DNA of 59,023 bases from Peptococcaceae bacterium (GCA_022797295.1 JAAWKH010000011.1:1-59023), one strand, 5' to 3'. Shown: positions 24,740 through 33,138, counted from the first letter of the stretch. Notes: generated by a model from the letters alone, not told the origin. A program made the numbers and translations.

Positions 24740-25600
24740 TTAACGCCGGCGCCGACGGTGCTTTCTGGGCGCTTGTTCCGAAGCTTTATCTGAATTTTCA
24801 GACGCTTCAGTTGCAACCTGAGCCTCATCCACTGGCGTTTCAGTTTCTTTTTTATTTGTCTTTTTCAAATCAGACCGGCGATGATTTCCTTTGCTTTTGT
24901 GAGTGTTGCGCTGCTCATCCCGCTGGCGTTTTTCCTCGGCCAGTTCCTCAGCGCGCTGCTGCAATTTCGCCCGCATCGGCTTGTTAATAGCCAGTTGCTG
25001 CAAAATGCCCACCACAGTGACGCCCAGCCAGTAAATGCACAAAAAAGCCGGGAATGAAGCGGCCATCCAGCCCATCATTATAGGCATTGCAAACAGCATA
25101 TATTTTTGCATCGGCTGGTTTGGTTTGCCGGTGATAATATAACTTTGTAAAAAGGTACTGCCAGCCACTAAAACAACCATTATATAAGTGCTGTCAATCT
25201 GGCTTAAATCTGAAATCCATAAAAATTTATAAAATTCCTGATTTTCCGGCACAAACTGGCGCAAACCGTTGTAAAGACCAATCATAATCGGAAACTGAAT
25301 CAGCATTGGCAGACAGCCTGCCAAAGGATTAATGTTATAATCCTGATAGAGCTGCATTAGTTTCTGATTCATAAGCTCCGGATTACCGGCATAACGCTGC
25401 TGAAGCTCCTGCACCTGCGGCTGAATTGCCTGCATAGCCACGGAAGAACGCAGTTGATTAATATTTAAGGGCATCAAAATCAATCTAATTATCACGGAAA
25501 TGGCCAAAATAGCAATCGCATAGCTGGGAAATCCTAGCGATTGAGTGATATTAAATAAAAATTCCACAGAATCCGCTACAAAATCTTGAAAAAATGACAT
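24740..25600 (-). CDS. yidC: Membrane insertase YidC/OxaA
   Basis: 286 aa with about five transmembrane helices. Conserved core: VIIRLILMPLNINQLRSSVA with the groove Arg, then NPLAGCLPMLIQFPIMIGLYN. No lipoprotein signal. The C-terminal ~75 residues are highly charged and basic (EELAEEKRQRDEQRN...; ends HRRRRR), the ribosome-contacting tail. Weak SD. Sits between yidD and jag as usual. Confidence 0.94.
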   Translation of the reverse strand: MSFFQDFVADSVEFLFNITQSLGFPSYAIAILAISVIIRLILMPLNINQLRSSVAMQAIQPQVQELQQRYAGNPELMNQKLMQLYQDYNINPLAGCLPMLIQFPIMIGLYNGLRQFVPENQEFYKFLWISDLSQIDSTYIMVVLVAGSTFLQSYIITGKPNQPMQKYMLFAMPIMMGWMAASFPAFLCIYWLGVTVVGILQQLAINKPMRAKLQQRAEELAEEKRQRDEQRNTHKSKGNHRRSDLKKTNKKETETPVDEAQVATEASENSDKASEQAPRKHRRRRR

Positions 25601-25698
25601 TTTTCTTAATATTTACCTCTTAATCATTTCCGCCCTCCCCAATCGGGAGAGCCTCTGTTTTAATTTTTCTTTTAAATTATTGTTTCATTAAAAAAGTT

Positions 25699-25908
25699 TC
25701 ATTTTACCGGATCATAACCGCCTTTACAAAAAGGATGACATCTTAAAATACGACGCACAGCCATCAAGCCGCCTTTCAACGCGCCATATTTTTCAATAGC
25801 CTGCATTGCGTAAGCTGAGCAGGTAGGAATATAGCGGCAATTTGCACCTAAAAGCGGCGAAATTGCAGACCGATAAAAACGAATTAGCGCTAACAAAATT
25901 TTACTCAT
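25699..25908 (-). CDS. yidD: Membrane protein insertion efficiency factor YidD
   Basis: 69 aa from the ATG at 25908 (AGGTGAG SD within the end of rnpA); a GTG at 25917 is a weaker alternative. Conserved motif [23 protein letters not shown] is cited here as [31 protein letters not shown] at the end is also diagnostic. Overlaps rnpA by 8 bp. Confidence 0.94.
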   Translation of the reverse strand: MSKILLALIRFYRSAISPLLGANCRYIPTCSAYAMQAIEKYGALKGGLMAVRRILRCHPFCKGGYDPVK

Positions 25909-26371
25909 TGCGCTCACCTATCTTTTTTTGACCAACCGCGGGTTCGTCTATCGCTTGTACCGCGATTTTTTTCGGTTGTTTATTAGTAGATAATAATCCG
26001 CCCTCCTGCAAGGTTTTCAGCAGCTTTTTGCGCAGGCCTTGCACGCTCTCCGCCTTAGCGCCCTGACGAGCAATCAAAACATAATCAAAACCTGCCGCAA
26101 AAGCTGCCAGCTCCAAACGACAGGCCTCGCGCAGCTTGCGGCGCACTCGATTGCGCTCCACTGCATTACCAATCTGTTTAGAAACTGAAAAACCAAGGCG
26201 CGGACCACAAGGCTGCTTAAAGCAAGCCGCCTGTTTATGGCCTATCTTTTGTTTAGGCCCCGTGACACGCCGAAAACACAGCACAAACGCCCGATTTTTC
26301 AGAGATTTTCCTCTTTGATAAACCCGACGAAAGTCCTGCCTTCTTTTCAATCTAAATTGTTTTTTTAACAT
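25901..26371 (-). CDS. rnpA: Ribonuclease P protein component, enlarged
   Basis: 156 aa versus the usual 110-125. The N-terminus ([18 protein letters not shown]) and the RNR signature ([18 protein letters not shown]) are normal. Two additions: about 20 residues ([20 protein letters not shown], with two Cys) in the strand before FSVSK, and a ~35-residue C-terminal tail ([15 protein letters not shown]...) that overlaps yidD. Processes tRNA 5' ends with RNase P RNA, which is not in this window. Confidence 0.93.
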   Translation of the reverse strand: MLKKQFRLKRRQDFRRVYQRGKSLKNRAFVLCFRRVTGPKQKIGHKQAACFKQPCGPRLGFSVSKQIGNAVERNRVRRKLREACRLELAAFAAGFDYVLIARQGAKAESVQGLRKKLLKTLQEGGLLSTNKQPKKIAVQAIDEPAVGQKKIGERNE

Positions 26372-26388
26372 TTTGGCTTAACCGCAGA

Positions 26389-26523
26389 TTAAGCAGAGAG
26401 AACTTTGCGCCCTTTTGCCCGGCGGCGGGCCAAAACCTTGCGTCCGTTTTTGCTGCTCATACGTGCCATAAAACCATGTACTCTTTTGTGCACACGTCTT
26501 TTCGGCTGATAGGTTCTTTTCAT
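26389..26523 (-). CDS. rpmH: 50S ribosomal protein L34
   Basis: 44 aa, [20 protein letters not shown] then a [20 protein letters not shown] core; the canonical L34 sequence. GGAGGT SD 6-7 nt upstream. First gene of the leftward rnpA-yidD-yidC-jag operon. Confidence 0.97.
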   Translation of the reverse strand: MKRTYQPKRRVHKRVHGFMARMSSKNGRKVLARRRAKGRKVLSA

Positions 26524-26590
26524 AGTACTTACCTCCATTCTGTTTTTGCAAGTTTCACTTTTTTAACTGCATTTTAAGCAGTTAAATTAT

Positions 26591-26619
26591 ATCATATACA
26601 AAACGGCGGCTTTTGTCAA
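26591..26619 (-). promoter_or_regulatory. Promoter of the rpmH operon
   Basis: Minus strand: TTGACA (26619-26614), 17-bp spacer, TATGAT (26596-26591), 68 bp upstream of rpmH. Confidence 0.7.
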
Positions 26620-26657
26620 GCAGTTAATTACAAAAAGATGTTCGTAAAAGTTTAAAC

Positions 26658-26704
26658 TTTTCCACAAAATAAACCTTGTAAAAGTGGAAAAAATTTGGTA
26701 TTAT
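26658..26704 (+). promoter_or_regulatory. dnaA promoter with flanking DnaA-box-like sites
   Basis: TTGTAA (26676-26681), 17-bp spacer, TATTAT (26699-26704). TTTTCCACA (26658-26666, plus) precedes the -35 and its near-complement AGTGGAAAA (26684-26692) lies in the spacer, allowing DnaA autorepression. The 288-bp rpmH-dnaA gap contains no gene. Confidence 0.65.
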
Positions 26705-26811
26705 AGATAAGCGGGATAGTTTTTCGACTAATTTAGTTGGTATTTTTGCTTTTGTCCCCAACTTTCTGTTGAAAACCCCGCCGGATTTTTTTATCTAGGA
26801 GAATTTATTTT

Positions 26812-28158
26812 ATGAAGTATGAGCTATGGCCGCAAATTTTGGCCGATTTACAACAACACCTTAGTCAGGAAACTATTGAACGCTGGTTTAACAACGTTAT
26901 CGACGTTGATAAACGCCAATCCACTCTATATATTAAAGTGCACACGGACGGCCAAGCGGAGTGGATGGAAAAGCATTATGCGCAAATCTTACAAGAAAGC
27001 GTAATTAAAGTTGCCGATGAAAATTTGGATGTAGTTTTCATCATTAGTGATAACCAGCCTGTTCTGGCTGACCAGCAGGCGCAAACCCAAACAACTTATC
27101 AACCGGACGCTTACACGGCCCAGGGCAATCGTTTCAATTTTAATCCCCGCTACAATTTTGAAAGCTTTGTGGTTGGCAGCAGCAACCGTTTTGCCCACGC
27201 GGCCGCTTTGGCGGTGGCCGACCGCCCAGCCAAAAATTATAATCCTTTGTTTCTTTACGGCGGCTCCGGCCTGGGCAAAACTCATTTGATGCACGCCATT
27301 GGACATCGGGTGTTGAGCCTGCGCCCCAACACCAATATTCTCTACATATCCACCGAAACTTTCACCAACGAGTTTATTTCCTCGGTGCGCCAAGGCTCCG
27401 CCCACAAATTTAAAAACCGTTATCGCACCGCCGATATTTTTCTGGTGGATGATATTCAGTTTTTAACTGGTAAAGAGGGAACCCAGGAGGAATTTTTTCA
27501 CACTTTCAATGCGCTTTATGAACAAGGCAAACAAATTGTGATCAGCTCCGACCGCCACCCCAAAGACATTGCCACTTTGGAAGAACGTTTACGTTCGCGC
27601 TTTGAGGGCGGCCTGATTACGGATATTCAGCCGCCAGACCTGGAAACGCGTATCGCAATCCTACAATATAAATCATCGGTGGAAAATTTGAAAATCACCA
27701 ATGATTCGATTGCTTATATCGCCTCGAATATTCCTTCAAACATTCGCGAGCTGGAGGGAGCTTTGAACCGGGTTAAATATTACGCTTTGGTTAATAATTC
27801 TCCGATTATTGATTTAAGCCTGACCGAAAAGGTGATGGAGGATATTTTACCCAACAAACAGAAGCAGGCCCTTTCCCCGGATTTAATTAAGGAATGCGTA
27901 GCCAATTACTTTAATCTGCAAAGTGCGGATTTAGCCTCGCCCCGGCGCGACCAAAGCATAACCAAGCCGCGTCACATTGCTATGTATCTGTGCCAGACTT
28001 TGCTGCATATGAGCTTAAACGAAATTGGCGAGCATTTTGGCAAACGCGACCATACCACGGTTTTGAACGGAACCAAAAAAATTACCAATAATTTGAAGCT
28101 GGACGTTAGTTTACAGCAAACCATTCAGGAATTAACCGATATTATTAAACGGGCTTAA
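26812..28158 (+). CDS. dnaA: Chromosomal replication initiator DnaA
   Basis: 448 aa. Domain I at 1-80, short linker rich in Gln, AAA+ domain with Walker A GGSGLGKT (150-157) and Walker B LVDDIQFL, and domain IV HTH with the DnaA signature (LNEIGEHFGKRDHTTVL near 400-416). TAGGAG SD. Binds TTATNCACA boxes to open oriC, which here most likely lies just downstream. Confidence 0.98.
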   Translation: MKYELWPQILADLQQHLSQETIERWFNNVIDVDKRQSTLYIKVHTDGQAEWMEKHYAQILQESVIKVADENLDVVFIISDNQPVLADQQAQTQTTYQPDAYTAQGNRFNFNPRYNFESFVVGSSNRFAHAAALAVADRPAKNYNPLFLYGGSGLGKTHLMHAIGHRVLSLRPNTNILYISTETFTNEFISSVRQGSAHKFKNRYRTADIFLVDDIQFLTGKEGTQEEFFHTFNALYEQGKQIVISSDRHPKDIATLEERLRSRFEGGLITDIQPPDLETRIAILQYKSSVENLKITNDSIAYIASNIPSNIRELEGALNRVKYYALVNNSPIIDLSLTEKVMEDILPNKQKQALSPDLIKECVANYFNLQSADLASPRRDQSITKPRHIAMYLCQTLLHMSLNEIGEHFGKRDHTTVLNGTKKITNNLKLDVSLQQTIQELTDIIKRA

Positions 28159-28163
28159 TATAA

Positions 28164-28198
28164 AAAAAACACAGGTGTTTTGAACATCTGTGTTTTTT
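28164..28198 (+). terminator. dnaA terminator
   Basis: AAAACACAGGTGTT / AACATCTGTGTTTT stem (one G-T pair) followed by TTATTTTAAC, 6 bp after dnaA. Confidence 0.7.
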
Positions 28199-28599
28199 AT
28201 TTTAACAAATTTTCCACCTGTGCAAAAAAAACTTTTCTCTAAAACTGAAATCTTCAAAAAAAACCTATTGTGATATTCCGCTGATTATAGTATAATGTTC
28301 AGACACAGAAAAGTTTTTCCACAGAGTTTTACAGAAATTGGAAAACTTTTTGCACTTTGCTTGTGTTAAATCTGTGTAAAACTAAATCGGCTTGTGAAAA
28401 AATCCTTTTTTGCACAAGCTTATCCCAAGCAATTAACATTTTATACCCATGCAAAAAATTGCAGCAAAACCTCTAAAAATCTAGCCGCAAAAAGTTTTCC
28501 ACAAAATAAACACCGCTTATTATTACTATCACCATTTAAATAACTATAATAATATATATGCTCTTCACAATAACAATATTACTAAAGGAGTAAAAATCA
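28199..28599. other. Probable origin of replication (oriC), dnaA-dnaN intergenic region
   Basis: About 400 bp with no ORF. DnaA-box-like 9-mers (TTATNCACA, mostly TTTTCCACA): plus at 28210 (TTTTCCACC), 28315, 28408 (TTTTGCACA), 28495; minus at 28362-28370, 28373-28381 and 28393-28401. TTATCCCAA at 28420 is weaker. An AT-rich stretch (about 28505-28590) beside dnaN could be the unwinding element. Position between dnaA and dnaN and strand switch at rpmH/dnaA agree. Confidence 0.8.
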
Positions 28600-29712
28600 A
28601 TGAACATTAATTGTCAGAAGGAAGATTTACTGTATGCCGTCCAGATTATCGGCAAAGCAATTTCAGCTAAAAATACAATGCCTATTTTGAATGGTATTTT
28701 AATCATTGCTGAAGAAAATTTTATTACCCTGAGAGCTACTGATTTGGATATTGCCATCCAGTGCAATGCTCCGGCTGACGTGGCAGAAACCGGCGAGTTG
28801 GTGATTGCCGACGGTAAACGTTTTATTGACGTGGTGCGCCAGCTGCCGGATAATAATATTAATATCAGTCTGATTAATGATTGTGATATTAATATAAATT
28901 ATGGTTCTTCTTCTATTAATATGCGTGGTTTTGCTGCCGAACAATTTCCTCAGTTGCCGGATTTGGCCGGCGATATGCAGGCTAGCGTTAAAGGCGAGCT
29001 TTTTTCCCGCATGGTTAAGCAAACGGCCATTGCTTCCGCCAATGATGAAATTCAGCCAATTCTAACCGGTATTATGTTGGATATTAACGGCGAACAGTTG
29101 AATTTGGTGGCCACCGACTTTCATCGTCTGACCCTTTGCCAGGGTGTTTGGCAAACCCAAAGCCAACAACAAACCCAGGTTATCGTACCGGCCAAAACCA
29201 TGCTGGACGTGGCCAATCTGGCCGACGCGGAAGAGCAGGTGGAAATTAGTATCAGCCATAACAACGCTTGCTTTAAGATGGGAGCGACTATTTTTGTTTC
29301 CCGTTTGATTTCCGGTCAGTTTCCAGATTATCGGCCAATCGTTCCTAAGGAGGAAAGCTTTAAGCATCAGGTGTATGTTAGTAAGCAGTTGCTTGGCAGC
29401 GCTTTGCGCCGGGCCAGTTTGCTCAGTAAGGACGCTAACAATACAGTTCGCCTGAAATTTGAGGAGGGGCAAATTGTGATGACGGCCAACACCACGGATA
29501 TTGGTAATATTCGTGAGGTTATTCCGGCTGATTTTCAGGGTGAAGAATTGATGGTTGGTTACAATTTGAAATATCTGTTGGACTTTTTGAAGGTGAGCAG
29601 CAGCGAAAATATTTATATGAAACTTTCCGGCAATTTAACGCCCGGCGTGATGTTGGAAGAGGATAACGCTAGCTTTACTTATATTGTGTTGCCGCTGCGT
29701 TTGATTGATTAA
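28600..29712 (+). CDS. dnaN: DNA polymerase III sliding clamp (beta subunit)
   Basis: 370 aa, three repeated clamp domains, starting MNINCQKEDLLYAVQIIGKA and ending with the conserved hydrophobic YIVLPLRL. Ring clamp for PolC/DnaE. AAAGGAG SD. Followed by the S4-domain gene and recF in the usual order. Confidence 0.97.
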   Translation: MNINCQKEDLLYAVQIIGKAISAKNTMPILNGILIIAEENFITLRATDLDIAIQCNAPADVAETGELVIADGKRFIDVVRQLPDNNINISLINDCDININYGSSSINMRGFAAEQFPQLPDLAGDMQASVKGELFSRMVKQTAIASANDEIQPILTGIMLDINGEQLNLVATDFHRLTLCQGVWQTQSQQQTQVIVPAKTMLDVANLADAEEQVEISISHNNACFKMGATIFVSRLISGQFPDYRPIVPKEESFKHQVYVSKQLLGSALRRASLLSKDANNTVRLKFEEGQIVMTANTTDIGNIREVIPADFQGEELMVGYNLKYLLDFLKVSSSENIYMKLSGNLTPGVMLEEDNASFTYIVLPLRLID

Positions 29713-29730
29713 AAAGGATAGGTGAGGCAA

Positions 29731-29958
29731 ATGCCGAATGAGGTACAGCAGATTAGGGTGGAAAGCCTGCCGATTACTTTGGCGCAGTTTTTGAAATGGT
29801 GCGGCGCCGTGCTGACCGGCGGCCAGGCTAAGGAACTAATCCAGGCCGGTCAGGTTCAGCTTAACGGCGAGCTGTGTTTGCAGCCGGGCCGCAAATTGCA
29901 ACCGGGAGATTTGATTGACCTGCAAGGAAATCAATGGCAGTTGGTTTTGCCTGAATAA
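29731..29958 (+). CDS. S4-domain RNA-binding protein (YaaA/RlbA type)
   Basis: 75 aa from the ATG at 29731; a GTG at 29722 is possible but too close to its SD. The S4 pattern is visible: TLAQFLKWCGAVLTGGQAKE, then GQVQLNGELCLQPGRKLQPG. Small S4 proteins between dnaN and recF are common in Bacillota and thought to bind rRNA; function not proven. Confidence 0.88.
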   Translation: MPNEVQQIRVESLPITLAQFLKWCGAVLTGGQAKELIQAGQVQLNGELCLQPGRKLQPGDLIDLQGNQWQLVLPE

Positions 29959-29994
29959 ACCTGTTGAGGCAAGGGGGAATGGCTTATCTTACGT

Positions 29995-31113
29995 TTGAAC
30001 AGCCTGTTGCTGCGTAATTTTCGCAATTATGTGGAATGTTCGCTGCAATTTCATCCCAAGCTGAATGTTATAATTGGAAATAACGCTCAGGGTAAAACTA
30101 ATTTATTGGAGGCTATCTCCTATTTAAGCCTTGGTTCCTCCTTTCGTAGTCAACCAAATGATAAAATTAAGCGTTGGGATAGTGATTTTTTCTTTCTGCG
30201 GGCAAATTACCAAAATCAGTTAGGCTCACATAGTCTTTCAGTCGGTTTTCAAAGACGGGAGCGTATTTGGAAAAAGGACGAGCAGCCTTGTAGTAGGCTT
30301 AGTGAAATCGTGGGACAACTGCATACTGTGGTTTTTAGCCCGGAGGATTTGAAGCTGGTGCAGAGCGGCCCGGATAAGCGGCGTGCCTTTTTGGACCGGG
30401 AAATGGTGCAGCTGCTGCGCGGTTATCATATTTATCTTAACAATTATAAAAGGGCTTTGGTGCAGCGTAATAATTTGTTGAAGCAAATGCCGCCGGATTT
30501 GCTGTTCAGCTCTGCCGGTGATGAACAGCTGGCTATTTGGGAAGAGCAGTTGGCTGTTAATGGGGCGGAGATTGTGCGGCGGCGCAGTTTTACTTTGCAG
30601 GCTTTGAATGAGATTTGTCAGGAGCTGCACTCTCGACTGACCGGCAGCCAAGAGCATTTGCATTTGGTTTATAGCTCCACCTGGGCGGAGCAGGCAGGCA
30701 AGCTGGAGGCGGAGGAATTGGCTGATTTGCTGCGCCAAAGCTATGCCCAAGGCCGGCGGGAAGATAAACAGCGCCGTTTAACCTTGCTGGGGCCGCATCG
30801 TGATGATTTTGCTATTTATATTAACGAGGTTGACGGCCGCACCTTTGGCAGCCAAGGACAACAGCGCACGGCAGCCCTGGCTTTGAAGCTTTCGGAATTG
30901 GAATTGGTGCATAAGCTTTCCGGTTACTATCCGCTTTTGTTGTTGGATGATGTTTTTTCCGAGTTGGATAGCAACCGCCGGCAGGCATTGTTGAGCCTGA
31001 TGTTGAACAAAGCGCAGATTTTTATTACCTGCACGGAAATCGCCAATGACCTGCAAAAGCTAAATCCTGCTGATTATCAGCTTTTTAAGGTGCAGGCGGG
31101 CTGCATAAAATAG
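29995..31113 (+). CDS. recF: DNA replication and repair protein RecF
   Basis: 372 aa. Walker A GNNAQGKT (about 28-35), signature region near LLGPHRDDFAIYINE, and Walker B LLLLDDVFSELD. Loads RecA at gaps. The start is uncertain: the TTG at 29995 is 17 nt from the nearest SD-like run (AAGGGGG, 29971-29977), and the ATG at 29979 is out of frame. Family alignments usually have a few more residues before LLLRNFRNY. Not followed by gyrB, unlike many Bacillota. Confidence 0.95.
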   Translation: MNSLLLRNFRNYVECSLQFHPKLNVIIGNNAQGKTNLLEAISYLSLGSSFRSQPNDKIKRWDSDFFFLRANYQNQLGSHSLSVGFQRRERIWKKDEQPCSRLSEIVGQLHTVVFSPEDLKLVQSGPDKRRAFLDREMVQLLRGYHIYLNNYKRALVQRNNLLKQMPPDLLFSSAGDEQLAIWEEQLAVNGAEIVRRRSFTLQALNEICQELHSRLTGSQEHLHLVYSSTWAEQAGKLEAEELADLLRQSYAQGRREDKQRRLTLLGPHRDDFAIYINEVDGRTFGSQGQQRTAALALKLSELELVHKLSGYYPLLLLDDVFSELDSNRRQALLSLMLNKAQIFITCTEIANDLQKLNPADYQLFKVQAGCIK

Positions 31114-31157
31114 CTTTAAGCTGGAATATAATTAAAATAAAATAAGGTAGTATTGCA

Positions 31158-31964
31158 ATGCAGAATTTTGATAACATTAATCAGACGAGATTAACCTCGG
31201 AAATTGCCGTTTATGATTCTGGTGTGGGCGGTATCAGTTTTTTACCTACGGTGCGCCGGCTTCTGCCAGCTGAACGTTTTGTTTACTATGGTGATTTGGC
31301 CAATGCGCCTTACGGCGACCGCAGCCAGGATTTTATTATTGAACGGGCTAGGGAGATTGTGGCTTTTTTTCGTAAACGAGGGGTTAAGGCTTTGGTAATT
31401 GCTTGCAATACGGCCACCAGTGCGGCGGCGGCGACTTTGCGAGCAGAAAATCCGGATTTGCCAATTTTCGGTATGGAACCGGCGATACATTTGGCTGTTA
31501 AACGTGGTGAAAAGCGAATTATTATGTTGGCTACAGAGTTGACGGCGCATGGTGAAAAATTGCGGCGGCTTTTAACAGCCGAAGCCGGCACAGCCGAGAT
31601 TGTGACTATTGCTTGCCCTGGTTTGATGGAATTGATTGAAACCAATCTGATTAAAGGAGAAACAGCGGCGATTAAAGAATATTTGCAAGCCAAGCTTTTG
31701 CCGCAGTTAACCGAGGATTGCGCTGTGGTTTTGGGTTGCACGCATTATATTTTTTTGCGTGGTTTGCTGCCGCAGCTTTTTCCCGGTTTGCGTCTTTACG
31801 ATGGAAATTTGGGAACCGCGCAGAATTTGCGGCGGCGTTTGGCTCAGGCTGGTTTGTTGTGTTTGGATGAGGGCCAATCCGCCGCTGAGGAATTACCTTG
31901 CTTTGGCTTGCCGCCGGAAAAGTTTGCCGCTTATTTGCAACTGGCTAGCTCGTTGAAATATTAA
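31158..31964 (+). CDS. murI: Glutamate racemase
   Basis: 268 aa. Makes D-glutamate for peptidoglycan. Catalytic cysteines C83 (ACNTATSAA) and C194 (GCTHYIFL), with the Asp of VYDSGVGG (D20). SD is a weak AAGG. Followed by a strong terminator. Confidence 0.95.
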   Translation: MQNFDNINQTRLTSEIAVYDSGVGGISFLPTVRRLLPAERFVYYGDLANAPYGDRSQDFIIERAREIVAFFRKRGVKALVIACNTATSAAAATLRAENPDLPIFGMEPAIHLAVKRGEKRIIMLATELTAHGEKLRRLLTAEAGTAEIVTIACPGLMELIETNLIKGETAAIKEYLQAKLLPQLTEDCAVVLGCTHYIFLRGLLPQLFPGLRLYDGNLGTAQNLRRRLAQAGLLCLDEGQSAAEELPCFGLPPEKFAAYLQLASSLKY

Positions 31965-31966
31965 AA

Positions 31967-32000
31967 AAATCCCCTCAGAGTGTGAGCTCTGAGGGGATTT
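31967..32000 (+). terminator. murI terminator
   Basis: 14-bp stem AAATCCCCTCAGAG / CTCTGAGGGGATTT with a short loop. Confidence 0.85.
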
Positions 32001-32015
32001 GCTATTTAATGATAA

Positions 32016-32336
32016 TTATTTTCTTTTGGAGATATATTTTTCCATTATATAGTTTGAATAAATGCTGGGGTCTTTAATAATTTCATTCATGGTTATGGCA
32101 ACTTGAATTCCATATAGGGCTGCACAATCGGCTTTGGCTGAAGCATAATCGCCAATACTGCGACTAATCGAGTCTAAAGTTTCGATAGATATAGTATCTT
32201 TAAGATTTTCTAATGTATCAAAAACAGCCTCATAGGCTGAATTAATCACCGGGTCATTTTTTTCAATATCCTGCCATTCTTTGGTTTCCATAAGGCTGTT
32301 TACTAAATCAAAATAAATTTTGGGATTTGCGTTCAT
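32016..32336 (-). CDS. Unrecognised small protein
   Basis: 106 aa, acidic, predicted mainly helical (LVNSLMETKEWQDIEKND; SIGDYASAKADCAALYGIQV). TAGGAGG SD at a good distance. Layout (a helix bundle ending in a 'YGIQVAITMNEII' helix) recalls small helical accessory proteins often found near phage or plasmid genes, but I cannot assign a family. AT-rich. Lies just left of a putative sRNA and an RHH gene. Confidence 0.6.
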   Translation of the reverse strand: MNANPKIYFDLVNSLMETKEWQDIEKNDPVINSAYEAVFDTLENLKDTISIETLDSISRSIGDYASAKADCAALYGIQVAITMNEIIKDPSIYSNYIMEKYISKRK

Positions 32337-32370
32337 AAAAAAACCTCCTAATTTTTTGCTTGTAAAAGAG

Positions 32371-32463
32371 TTGCCAAAACAGGAGGTACATGCTATAATA
32401 TTTATACCTCTTATTTTGGGGGTTGAGTAGTCGCGTTTACTTTTCCGGGTAGTGGCGACTACT
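32371..32463 (+). ncRNA. Putative short regulatory RNA with its promoter and terminator
   Basis: TTGCCA (32371-32376), 17-bp spacer, TATAAT (32394-32399); the transcript (from about 32406) contains a perfect 9-bp stem AGTAGTCGC / GCGACTACT (32426-32434, 32455-32463) followed by CTTATTTTTTTT. No ORF of note. About 60 nt, convergent to the RHH gene whose stop codon is at 32465. Confidence 0.55.
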
Positions 32464-32464
32464 C

Positions 32465-32638
32465 TTATTTTTTTTGGTTCAAAAGTAAATTTATTCCTTG
32501 CCTAATTGCTTCACCTTTAGTTATATTATTTTCTAAACTGTAGGTTTGCAATTTTTCTTCAGTTTCTAAATCTAGTCGAATACTATACCGAATTGTTTTT
32601 GGCTTATCTACTTTTGGACGACCAGTGCGTGGGCTCAA
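32465..32638 (-). CDS. Ribbon-helix-helix (CopG-like) DNA-binding protein
   Basis: 57 aa from the TTG at 32638 (AGGTGATGA SD); a longer ORF from 32695 has no SD. Sequence begins with the SPRTGRPKVDKPK stretch common to small clostridial RHH proteins, then the strand IRYSIRLDLETEEKL and helix-turn-helix NNITKGEAIRQGINLLL. Probably a dimeric repressor or antitoxin-type protein; its target is not evident. Confidence 0.8.
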   Translation of the reverse strand: MSPRTGRPKVDKPKTIRYSIRLDLETEEKLQTYSLENNITKGEAIRQGINLLLNQKK

Positions 32639-32718
32639 ATCATCACCTACTTTCTGCCACACCATAATTATATAAAAGGGATGACAAAAAGTCAATAGTT
32701 TTTTTGAAAAAAATCAGA

Positions 32719-32747
32719 TTGACAAAAGCAATTTGCAATACTATAAT
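32719..32747 (+). promoter_or_regulatory. Strong orphan promoter
   Basis: TTGACA (32719-32724), 17-bp spacer, TATAAT (32742-32747). Perfect consensus, with no ORF of useful length downstream; the first ~30 nt of transcript can form a GCCGACC / GGGTCAGC hairpin. Confidence 0.6.
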
Positions 32748-32888
32748 AAAAACACAAAGAGCCGACCTCTTAAACCGGGTCAGCCCTCAAAAGTATTTGT
32801 TTTTGCAATGGGTTAATATTAGTAGTTATTTAGCTTAAAAGTGAAAAATTCAGCTTGACAAAACGCTTAAATTTGTTATAATAATAGT

Positions 32889-32981
32889 AGGCACCGTCGG
32901 AAGCGGCTAGCCTGGTTAAAGTTAGATTAAAGTAAAATTATTCACAAAAACCGTCACTTTTGCCCAGTGGCGGTTTTGCTA
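32889..32981 (+). ncRNA. Putative antisense RNA antitoxin
   Basis: Promoter TTGACA (32855-32860), 16-bp spacer, TATAAT (32877-32882). The transcript ends at AAAACCGTCACT / AGTGGCGGTTTT (32947-32977), which also contains the 3' end of the small ORF on the other strand. About 90 nt, overlapping the convergent transcript tail to tail. Confidence 0.55.
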
Positions 32982-33046
32982 TGTTTGCGTTTAAGCTCTA
33001 TTGTAAGCGTAAAGTTTCCAATACGCAGCCTAATTTGCAGGGACAT
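32954..33046 (-). CDS. Small basic peptide, candidate type I toxin
   Basis: 30 aa: MSLQIRLRIGNFTLTIELKR then KHSKTATGQK. Alternating basic and aliphatic residues could form an amphipathic strand; it is not the usual single hydrophobic helix. Its SD GGGGGTGAGG is sequestered by an upstream hairpin. Promoter, leader and convergent RNA make it a plausible translated toxin-like peptide, but no family is recognised. Confidence 0.45.
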   Translation of the reverse strand: MSLQIRLRIGNFTLTIELKRKHSKTATGQK

Positions 33047-33053
33047 TGCCTCA

Positions 33054-33138
33054 CCCCCTTTCGGAGGATATTGACTAACCGCCTACCGTTTTTAACAGTG
33101 CCTGTTTATATTTTAACATTATTGTAAAAAAATGTCAA
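33054..33138 (-). promoter_or_regulatory. Promoter and SD-sequestering leader of the 30-aa peptide
   Basis: Minus strand: TTGACA (33138-33133), 17-bp spacer, TAAAAT (33115-33110). In the leader CCTCC (33067-33063) pairs with GGGGG (33058-33054) across a GAAA tetraloop, hiding the SD. The leader includes GGCGGTTAGTC, shared with the locus at the left window edge. Confidence 0.6.
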
